A stretch of DNA of 64,000 nt from Pagrus major. Its lineage: Eukaryota > Chordata > Actinopteri > Spariformes > Sparidae. The position numbers and the translations under genes are program-made. Under the pieces are notes generated by a model that was given only the letters and a program-made list of their open reading frames with translations, was not told the origin of the DNA and did no database searches. Each line of letters begins with the position of its first letter. Within the stretch, counting starts at the first letter, position 1. The DNA lies in assembly GCF_040436345.1 (NCBI RefSeq), contig NC_133230.1, positions 9,507,297 through 9,571,296 of the forward strand, given 5' to 3'. Positions 42,926 through 64,000 of this stretch are shown here, one piece after another.

Positions 42926-45900
42926 ATGTCTAAAATCAAACACTGCGAGGCTGTGAGGGTGGTGGTCCGCTGCCGGCCATTCAGCAGGAGAGAGGAGATG
43001 GGGGATAATGAAAACATTTTGCAGCTTGATGACAGACTGGGGCAGATCACCATCAGGAACCCAAAGGCACCACCTGATGATCCAATGAAAGTGTTCACGT
43101 TTGATTCTGTGTACGGCTGGGATTCAAAGCAGAGCGACATTTATGATGATGCAGTCAGACCTCTGGTGGAGTCTGTGCTCCATGGCTTCAACGGGACCAT
43201 ATTCGCCTATGGCCAGACCGGGACAGGTAAAACACACACCATGCAAGGGGTTTCAAACGACCCAGACATGAGGGGGGTCATACCGAATTCGTTTCAGCAC
43301 ATTTTTACACAAATATCCAGAACTCAGAACCAGAAGTACCTGGTGAGGTCATCGTACCTTGAGATCTACCAGGAGGAGATCAGAGATCTGCTGTGCAAAG
43401 ACAACAACAGGAAACTGGAGCTGAAAGAGAACCCTGACTGTGGTATTTATGTGAAAGACCTGTCTTCAGTGGTCACAAAGAACGCCACTGAGATCGAACA
43501 TGTGATGAACATAGGCAACCAGTCCAGGTCTGTGGGGTTCACCAACATGAACGAACGCAGCTCTCGCTCTCATGCCATCTTTGTCATAACAGTGGAGTGC
43601 AGCGAAGTGGGGCCAGATGGCGAGGACCACATCCGGGTTGGGAAGCTCAACATGGTCGACTTGGCTGGCAGCGAGCGCCAGAGCAAGACAGGTGCGAAAG
43701 GTAGGCGACTGAAGGAGGCAGCCAAGATCAACCTGTCCCTCTCAGCGCTGGGGAATGTCATCTCAGCTCTGGTGGATGGGAAAAGCACCCACATCCCGTA
43801 CAGGGACTCCAAACTCACCCGCCTGCTCCAGGACTCTCTGGGTGGCAACGCCAAGACAGTCATGATAGCAACCGTGGGGCCATCGCACAAGCACTTTGAC
43901 GAATCCCTGGCCACGCTGAGGTACGCCAGCAGGGCCAAGAACATCAAGAACAAACCTCGGATTAACGAGGACCCCAAAGATGCCCTGCTGAGGGAGTTCC
44001 AGGAGGAGATCGCACGCTTGAAGGCGCAGCTAGATGAGCGAGGGATGCTCGCAAAGGAGAGGAGGAGGAGAAGGAGTAGCAAAAGACTGAGTAAAAGTAT
44101 GGTCGGGATGGAGGAGGAGATGCTCAGAGAGAGGGATGCGGATCTGTGGAAGGCTCTCGAGGAGGAACAGGAGGTGAAACATCACATGAAAGAGGGAAGT
44201 GACATCCCCAAGGTTCTGACCTGCCAGGGAAGCCATGGGAAGTTAAAGCATGTGAACGAAAACAGAAAAAGCTTGATCGAGGACATGCAGTGGGACCAGG
44301 ACGCTCTGGAGAAGATCATCGAGAAGTATAAGGTACTTGTGAAGAGCGTGGGCCTTGTTATGATACAGTACATGAGACACAAAAGAAATGTGCGTGAATA
44401 ATTAATTGTTTGTCTTTGTTCGCAGGCGATGGAGAGCAAACTGTTAGTTGGAGGAAAGACTATAATTGATCACACCAATGAGCAGCAGAAAATGCTGGAG
44501 CTGAAGAGGCAAGAAATTGCAGAACAGGTGTGTATAAAGATTAACACTTGATAACTCTGTCTGAACTTACACATGTTTTAACAAGCACTTTTTCTATCAA
44601 TCTTTAATGGAGCTTAATGTGTCGTCTTGCTTTTCAGATAAGACGAGAGAGAGAGATCCAGCAGCAGATGATGTTGCAGGATGAGGAGACTTTGGAAATG
44701 AGGGAGACGTTTTCCTCCCTGCAGCAGGAGGTGGAACTAAAGACAAAGAAGCTAAAGAGGGTAAGATGACTCACGCTGACGTGTCCTGTTATGCCGTTAT
44801 CGCGAAAGCCCTTCATCATAATTTAATCAGTCAATCTTGGAGTCAATAATCTTTTTTTCAAGAGAGATGTCACTCGGGGAGGCTTCTCTGGACAGAACAC
44901 GTCCTGGTGTTTACGCATGATTCAGTTTCTCATTGCTGGTCACAGAGAAGATCTTTCTTTTGCTCAAATTAGGCAAAGTAATGTATTTTCCTCGTCCATG
45001 ACAGCTTTGTGACACCAGTTATTGATATGTTCCTGTTCTGTACAGCTGTATGCCAAACTCCAGCTGGTGAAGGCCGAGATGAGAGATGTGATTGGTGAAC
45101 ACGTCACAACCAGACAGGAGCTGGAACAGACTCAGACCGAACTCACCAGAGAACTCAAGTACAAGTGAGTAGCCGCGTTAGTGGATGTGCACATATACAT
45201 CTCTGTTCGCAGTGTCATTTTTGTCTTGTTTTCTCATCATGATGTGTGGCTTTCTGTTGGATTTCCATAATTTCCATTAATACAAAGACAAAAAAGCATT
45301 ATAAAACATTATTTTAGCATGGCAAGGTTGCTCAATGGCTGTGATCATAAAGAGTAATTTGATGACAAAATGGTTACAGATTTCAACCACAGACCGTCTT
45401 GTGATGTGATCACACCAGCCGCAGTTCCAAATTGGTGTGAATAGCGCAATGAAACACAAGAAATGAGAGAAGTTGGTACTGACACACTGTATGAAGTGTT
45501 TGTGTTTCACTGCATTTTTATTGGTTAGGTTTATAAAGCTTTTATTGGACGGAAGACATTTCACAAATATGTACCATGATCTGCAAATATTTCTTTATTT
45601 GTGTTGTGTAAAGTCACATCTGGGAAAATATGCAGCCATTTGCAAATAAGCATAACTAACTCTGAAAATACATATTTTATTTTAATCCAAACATGATACA
45701 GGTTTCACTAATGTAAATAGTTCCACTACAAAAATACGTGTAAAGTCATATTCATTCAGATCCATTTTTACATGTGGAATGTCCTATTTTTTTTAACATA
45801 ATAGTTTCTTCCTATTGCTGCTTTTTGGTCTCTAATTTCAATGTCTGGATGGGAGTGAATCTGGTATAAAGTGATGCGTGACTTAAAACAAATTTGGAGC

Positions 45901-48900
45901 AGGACCGTAAATTGGGGTGCCAGTGGCCCCTTCCCTACTTCCTACCCCCGCTTCGGGCAGCCTTGCTCGGACCACGCCCATCTTCGAATTCAGCGTTCTT
46001 TTTGTCATCGAAAAAGTAAAGTAAAGCACTCAAAACCACTTCTGTGGTAGTTCTCGCTACGATAGGTCAGGACCACATTCTGCCATGATGACACACACAC
46101 AGACTCACAAGGTGAAAGCCTTGCTGTCGTGGCTGTACCTGAGTGTTCTCACATTATCATACTGTTGTAAAATGTTTACTACAAATAATTTCTGTTCAGC
46201 ACTTTTTTCTCTATTGTGAAATGTGTTAAATCCTTCAAATCAAAATCTAAAACTTCAAGGATACAGTGCACAGGGAGTTAACATTATGCTACATTGTCAT
46301 AATAAAAAGGAGCAAACAACACACTTCACAAAGCCTTTGACTTTACCTCCTGTATATCTTAATATTGTTATGATCAAGAGACAAATGAATGGTGTTTGAA
46401 AGCATTATGTTCTTGATTAGATGTTTTTCCTGTTCAATCAGGATATCAGGGAGGATCAGTCAGGATATAAACTGTAACTAGGCAGGGAAACAAAGGCTTA
46501 TTGCTGCTTGGTGAGCAGTTTATTTATGGGATCATTGGATGACTTTTATTCGTGCATATTGGTACATTACGACGAAAGCGGTAATAATGCAACATTTCCA
46601 GGCATAAAGAGTTTGTTCATATAAATGGAAGGAAATATTTATTCACATTTTGTTCTGAAACAGTCGTGTATTGTACTCTGGAGAGAAGTTAATATGTACA
46701 CTTGCATGTATTTCACATTTCAGATATCTCTTGATTGAGAACTTTATACCTCCTGAGGAAAAGAACAAGATCATGAACCGGCTGCACTTTGACAGTGAGG
46801 AGGATCAATGGAGACTCCAGCCGGTCCTTCCAGAGAGGTCAGTGGATTCATTTCACATTACTTACACATAATCTACTATGACTGGTAAACAGTAGAGAAA
46901 GTACAATCCTCCAAAACAAATTGTCAACCCACTGGGTGAAATGCACCACTGACGCAACAGAATGAATAGACCACAGTGCAGTGCTGCTGTAAGGTACAGT
47001 GTATTGTTAAGTAACTCCCTTTCACTCTTATTCTAGTTCTTTTGGACCCTGTATATTACACATGAATGCACCTGCACATTCAGCACTGTCTCTACAGGCT
47101 GCCAGTGGGAAATGAAGGAAATCACTTTAGTATAAATAGATTAGGCAGGGTGAGACCACATTAGCACACCACTGTAGTCGCTCTCACCCACTGATCTCAT
47201 TCAGCCAAAAAACCTGTCACCTCTGGCATACATCCCTTTGCTGGCACCACATGTCCGTAACTTAGCTGTGTTCGGCCTCAAATGTTTGAAAAGAAGATAG
47301 TTGGCTAGCTATACTGAGGAAGCTGAGCTAAGAAAACACAAATAGCTACGGCACAAGTGAGAGAGATACACAGCGCTCTGCAGAAAAGAAACTCAGCTGC
47401 CACCAATGCAACTGAGCATCTTGGGTTTGCCCTAGCTGGGCAGGTTTAATAAGAAAACAATAAATGGGACATGGAGACGTAATGTGCATTGAACAGAAAC
47501 AAACTTCTTCTCATTTTCTCTCCCACACGTCACAAATGCCAATAACTCATGCCTCATGGCTCTGAGGGGACACACAACTTTTTAGTGCTTTCCTTTTGGG
47601 TGCCTTTTAAATAGCGATGCTATGATGGTACAGGGCTCAGTAATCAATGATTGTCAGCCCAACCCTAGACCTGACATGCTATTGATTAATGCATTCTACC
47701 TTTCCAGGGAAGGCAGATTGCCTTAAATGATCAGAGAGGTTCAAAATAAGGTGCTGGAACCAGAACAAAACCTGCTCCATCTTGGTGGAAAAGGGGTACA
47801 TGACAGTTGTAAAGCTGAGTAGAAGACAGCACAGGGGAGATAACAGGGGAGATTTGTCTGGTGGGAGCCGATCAGGTGACCTATATGGGGGGGGGGGTCC
47901 CAGAAACTAGAGTCTTAACTGCTAAACCAAGTCTAAGTGTATTATACTGAATCCAAATCCTTCTTTCCCCATGTCTTTATCCCAGTGCACCCACTCAGGT
48001 CAAGAGGAGGCCTCTCTCTGCTGTAGGATACAAGAGGCCAATCAGCCAATATGCACAGATGGCTGCGGCCACAGCAGCTGGGGCCCCATGTAGATACCAG
48101 GTCAGTGGTCGGATGAGATGAGTTGAATGGATTATGTATCTGAAACAGGTGGAAGAACAACCAAAAATGAACATAGCAGATTATCTAGACAGGAAGAAAA
48201 AACAAATTTGCATAATTATGTAATCCTGCTATTATAACTACAACTTGTATCTGTTCTTACAGGCTGAGAATGTAATGCTGTTGGAGTTAGACATGTCTCC
48301 ACCGACCATGTTCACCTTGAACCTTAATGGCTCTCACATGGAGAGAGCCTTTTCTCCCAGACTGATGAGGGACCTTCTGGTAAATGTTCCCATTAGAGAG
48401 AGGGCCGGTGCGTCGTCACGGGTCAGGAAGTCCAAATCCTGGTGAGAGAACGGCCGAGAGAGACAGACGTCTTACACGCTTACAGATGCTGAAAGTTCAG
48501 GGTTTTTTGGTTGCAGTATTTCAGGATTAGACTGATCCTGGTCAGAGGAAAGCTATGAGAAGAAATGTCATGGACTGTGTTAGAATTTGTTATCTTACTG
48601 ACTCCTATGTCGGGTCAGTTCTAGTTTCTTAAATACAGTTATAAGCATGTATTGGTGGTGCCTGATAACTTTGCAGTGGGCAATATTACAACGAAGAAAG
48701 TGAGTTTTAAATCACAATTTAAAGGTGAAATATGTAAGAATTTTAGTTTAAAAATGTCAAAAATTAACTAAAATTCTCAACAGAATGTGAAGAAACAAGA
48801 TGTAATGTCAAAGACATCTACGTATTGTGTTGCAGAAATATCTGCTGATGTTACGTTGACGGCAGCTGCAGTTAGCAGCATTTAAGCTTGATTTATGCTT

Positions 48901-49840
48901 CTGTGTTGCATCTACGGTGTAGCCTGACATGCACCTCCACAGAAATGTAACTGCACGTCGCAGTGACACACACCTTAACAACTGTGATTTGTCCGCTTTG
49001 TAGCATCTCTATCAACTTCTCTGTCTGCTAATACAGGAGATTCCATAGTTTCCCCAGTAAGCACACACCTCTCCGTCTGCTGCTTCCTTTTTGGATATAC
49101 CCCTACTCCACAGCTTTTCACTGCCGGAGTATCTATGGGCTAGAGAGGACGGACAGGCCGGATGTCCGAAGGACCAACTGCTTCTCCACTAAGCAGCATG
49201 GTGGCAAACGCAAGTAATATTAGTCCTGCGTCCGAGCTCGGTGTGTATAACGGGAAGCCCTCCCTGCAGACATTCGGCCTGTCCATTCTGCCTAACCCAG
49301 AGAAAGAGCTATTAGCCAAAGAGGTCTGTGTGTTTACCTGGCCAATAATGTGTTACTCGCGCAAATTCGTACATAAAGTACCTTTAAATTACAAGTATAT
49401 TTGCATGTTTTACCCGTCTTACCCAGACACCACACACATTTTTGACCAATGTCTCCTAAACCACCAAAGTTTGTTTTTTTTTACATGCAAATCCACTGGT
49501 ACGGTATAGACTTTAAAATGCCACAAGTCTCAGCACCTGATGAAATACTATATGTATACACTGATGTATTGCTAATGATCAGCCCCATTAAATCCCGTGG
49601 ATACATATCGTCATTCTGTGATATCGGACTGTAAAAATCAAACATATTGGATCTTAAATAATAAATGAGTTGCTTTTTATTATGCTCTACAGGTATCAAG
49701 CACCACAAGCGGCATCCGTCACATCATCCTCATCATCCACCACCCTGGTGTCAGAATCTCAGAGTTTCTCTCCTCAGAGACGAAGACCGTCCTCCGCTTC
49801 CTACCTTCCAGCGGGTGATCCAGTCGAGACAAGCCCCTGA
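42926..49840 (+). CDS. kif3c: Kinesin-like protein KIF3C (kinesin-2), 8 coding exons, 768 aa
   Basis: Plus-end-directed microtubule motor that pairs with KIF3A or with itself, mainly in neurons. Exons: 42926-44332, 44426-44527, 44638-44760, 45046-45164, 46724-46837, 47986-48100, 48263-48441, 49693-49840. All introns are GT-AG with matching phase. Exon 1 carries the whole motor (about 8-350): P-loop GQTGTGKT (96-103), switch [11 protein letters not shown] (207-216), switch II DLAGSE (245-250), then [20 protein letters not shown]. The basic [13 protein letters not shown] and the later [29 protein letters not shown] and [20 protein letters not shown] segments match KIF3C rather than KIF3A or KIF3B, as do KRPISQYA and VRKSKSW near the tail. 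Human KIF3C is 793 aa. Loop 11 here is short ([14 protein letters not shown]) and lacks the mammalian Gly-rich insert, and the first stalk segment is diverged. The next gene starts 0.9 kb after the stop. Confidence 0.94.
48716..49390. mobile_element. 675-bp element with short terminal inverted repeats in kif3c intron 7
   Basis: The ends are inverted copies over aatttaaaggt plus tatgt after a four-base mismatch. The interior contains cagaatgtgaagaaa, as in 41941-42195, then a cttgatttatgcttctg...gcatctacgg block found in many fish repeats. The 115-residue open frame within it shows no transposase motif, so the element is non-autonomous. Confidence 0.55.
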
Positions 49841-50418
49841 TTGATGTTTATCAACACAACTAAACACAGGGCGAGCCTTAGTTCAAGATGGCACATGGGG
49901 GGGAATCTTATGCCTTGATTTAAAATTGATTTCACACCTTTTTTGGGGGAAAGAATCACTTTAGTAAGCATGTATTCAGCTTAAACGGAAAGACAAACAT
50001 CATTTTTGCCTACTGTTGCCTGAAAACCTTGTCGTTTCTCGTGGCTTACGTCAGTCTCAATGAATAGCACAGCCAAAACATAATCTTCTCAAACCAGGTT
50101 TGACATACAGTGAATAGTTTGGAGTTTAATTTCATTTTTTAATCGCATATTTTCTAAAAGATGAACGCCTGTATATATGTATCTGGTTTTTGCCAAAACA
50201 GTGGAGGGGGTGATGGGCGGGGGGGAAAATGAGGGCCCACCCTGGTCCAGCTTGTATGCTTGATGAATTGTTGCTTCACTTTCTAGCTAATGTAACTGTG
50301 AGCAAAAAAAAAAAAAAAAAAATGTGAAGAAAAGCTTGCAACGGTCCTCTCTTGATTAGCTGCCTTATTTTTTCATAGTCGTGAAATCGTGCAAAAAGTC
50401 CATTTGCTTACACATGAA

Positions 50419-50424
50419 AATAAA
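50419..50424 (+). terminator. kif3c: kif3c poly(A) signal
   Basis: Canonical AATAAA 579 bases after the kif3c stop, followed by a T-rich stretch within 40 bases. Confidence 0.7.
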
Positions 50425-50636
50425 CAGACTGAAATGATCTTGAACTGCCTTTTTTCTGTGTTTGTCCAAAGAGCTGCGGTCCTCCCCCCTGTGATCCTGC
50501 TCATAATTGCAGCTGACAGCTTTTATAAATATATATGCGAGGGGGAAAAAAACTTGGGAGACTTCTGAAATGACAGCTATATACAGTAAGATGACGTTTC
50601 CTTCGGAGTCACATGACTCTTTACAGTAAGTCCAAC

Positions 50637-50666
50637 ATGGCAGACGGAGTGGATCTTACGCGGTAA
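50637..50666 (+). CDS. Upstream ORF of 9 codons before asxl2
   Basis: ATG in a strong context (A at -3, G at +4) encodes MADGVDLTR and stops 62 bases before the asxl2 start codon. It is a candidate for dampening asxl2 translation if the transcript begins upstream of it. No transcript start is known from the sequence. Confidence 0.35.
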   Translation: MADGVDLTR

Positions 50667-50728
50667 CTAAACCAACATTTCAACTGGATCAGACAAATTC
50701 AACATTACTCTGCAACAAGACGCCGACA

Positions 50729-62710
<11,982 letters not shown>

Positions 62711-64000
62711 TATGAACTTAATAATAACTAGAAGATAATGTGGTTTGATTTGCTTTGGAGCAAGGCACAAAGCAGAAGCAGATCATCCAGAATCGATACA
62801 GAACCAGCGCTCGGGCGGAGCACGCAAGCCGTAACCAGCATGTATGTGGTTGCTGTTGAAAGGCAAGGATTTACACTGGATGGTCTTTTGTTTCACCAAC
62901 ATCTATGAAAAGTTGTTTTGTGCAATTTTTTGGTAGAAATGTCAATCAGTTTTCAATCAAATCAGTAGTCTGTCAGATGTGTGACAAATATAAAATCTGG
63001 CAGTGTTTGCACTCAGCTAGGATTAGTGTGATATATTTTTATAAATATATATATATGTGTAGTTTTGAAAAAACTAAGGGGAAAATGAATGTTGCTATTT
63101 TTGTAGAACATAATGACTGTTGTGTTTTAGACTGACACTTTTATTATGGGCCTATGAGTTATGGTTAAAGGCAAAAAAAAGGGCGCTAATGATAATCATC
63201 GGTTGTAGAGTACCTCCTATATGGCATTTATGCACGCATGGCAGGGAAGTGCAACCTACAGTAACTATTTTATATAAAAACTGTACATTTATTACTGAAC
63301 ACACTCAGATTTAAGAACTAGAAAGAGCATGTATAGTTTTAGATAGAGAATATAAAAGGAAATTTTGAATGATACTTCAGCTCGTGAGGATTGCACATCA
63401 CATCATTTTTTGACTAACAGTTACAGGGCGAAGCACCTGAAAACCACCTGGATATATGGTAGTTACTGTGTACAGCACTTACATTCAAATATAGGGAAAA
63501 AGAAGAGTCATTTATATATAAAAATGCCTATATGTTCCTTTTGACAAATTTATATCTTTTCCACTCCAGGTCAAGGTGTAGAGAGTCACTTCCTACTGTG
63601 TGAACCTGCATTTTCTCCCCGAAAAGCCAGCTTGTAGATATTGTCTCACGTGAGGTGGGTTTTTTTTTTCACACTCGTATGTCTGTATAGAAAGATCAGC
63701 AGTGGCAAACACTCAGAAAACACTCAAGGCAAGGGGAGAAAATGAAGATGATTTTGTTTTTTCACTGTAAATATTTGCTCATTTACGGCATATTCATAGA
63801 TGTAGAAATTTATTTTTATTTTATTCGTGCAGCACACATTGCTCGAGCATATTCAATTGTTTATTATTATTTTTACTTTGGAAAGAAAATGGAGAAAAAC
63901 AGTAAATTATGCTAAAATATGCTAAATGCTTTATCTTAGAATGATTCAGCTGCAGTTTTACAAAATGATTTGGAGGTACAAAATGACACCGATTAACAGG
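62711..64000 (+). other. asxl2: asxl2 3'UTR, running to the window edge
   Basis: AT-rich non-coding sequence after the stop codon. I found no AATAAA or ATTAAA by eye up to the end of the window, so the 3'UTR may continue beyond it or use a variant signal. Several TATA-like runs (near 63035 and 63510) and a T-run near 63660 are low-complexity sequence. No further gene is seen. Confidence 0.6.

Larger units (their letters stand above)
49841..50728 (+). other. kif3c 3'UTR, short intergenic gap and asxl2 5'UTR
   Basis: A single AATAAA at 50419-50424 probably ends kif3c. The 3'UTR contains a G-run cluster (50206-50235) and a long A-run near 50305-50322. Between the poly(A) signal and the asxl2 ATG (50729) only about 300 bases remain. 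These hold a TGACGTTT sequence near 50592, a palindromic E-box GTCACATGAC at 50608-50617, and a short upstream ORF at 50637-50666. The asxl2 promoter must therefore lie in or overlap the kif3c 3' end. Confidence 0.65.

Noticed and set aside
43570-44082. 170-codon minus-strand open frame opposite kif3c exon 1
   Set aside because: Shadow of the kinesin motor coding sequence.
49162-49509. 115-codon plus-strand frame in kif3c intron 7
   Set aside because: Lies largely inside the 675-bp inverted-end repeat and has no known domain. KIF3C homology joins exon 7 directly to exon 8.

Overview
This is a vertebrate nuclear genome window, almost certainly from a teleost fish and probably a percomorph judged by its compact introns. 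It holds four complete or nearly complete multi-exon protein-coding genes with GT-AG introns. The non-coding part is rich in (CA)n microsatellites and short non-autonomous repeats of the kinds common in fish. All four gene models were built by eye from splice signals and homology. Each joins to one open reading frame with consistent phase at every junction: RPS6KA5 801 aa, HADHA 763 aa, KIF3C 768 aa, ASXL2 1202 aa.

Layout. 1-10.5 kb: intergenic, with no gene I can support; simple repeats and diverged mobile-element remnants. 10.5-16.3 kb: sequence downstream of RPS6KA5, probably in part a long 3'UTR on the minus strand. 16.3-31.1 kb, minus strand: rps6ka5 (MSK1), 17 coding exons. 31.1-33.8 kb: divergent intergenic region shared by rps6ka5 and hadha, with paired CCAAT boxes on both sides and a near-consensus DR1 nuclear-receptor element. 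33.8-40.9 kb, plus: hadha, 20 coding exons. 40.9-42.9 kb: hadha 3'UTR, a MITE-like repeat and the kif3c 5' region. 42.9-49.8 kb, plus: kif3c, 8 coding exons, with almost the whole motor in exon 1. 50.7-62.7 kb, plus: asxl2, 13 coding exons including a 3-nt microexon. Its start codon lies only about 0.3 kb after the kif3c poly(A) signal. 62.7-64 kb: asxl2 3'UTR running to the edge of the window.

The genes do not form a pathway. HADHA is mitochondrial beta-oxidation, RPS6KA5 a nuclear stress and mitogen kinase, KIF3C a kinesin-2 motor, and ASXL2 a chromatin regulator of the BAP1 complex. HADHA, KIF3C and ASXL2 are also neighbours on human chromosome 2p23, so this is old synteny. RPS6KA5 lies on human 14q32, and it occupies the head-to-head place next to hadha that HADHB has in mammals.

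The most interesting signals are these: the asxl2 microexon with a UG-repeat tract upstream; the rearranged hadha divergent promoter with its DR1 element; a kif3c motor lacking the long glycine-rich loop-11 insert of mammalian KIF3C; and a clean PIF/Harbinger-like MITE with TTA target duplications. I see no wholly new biological system.
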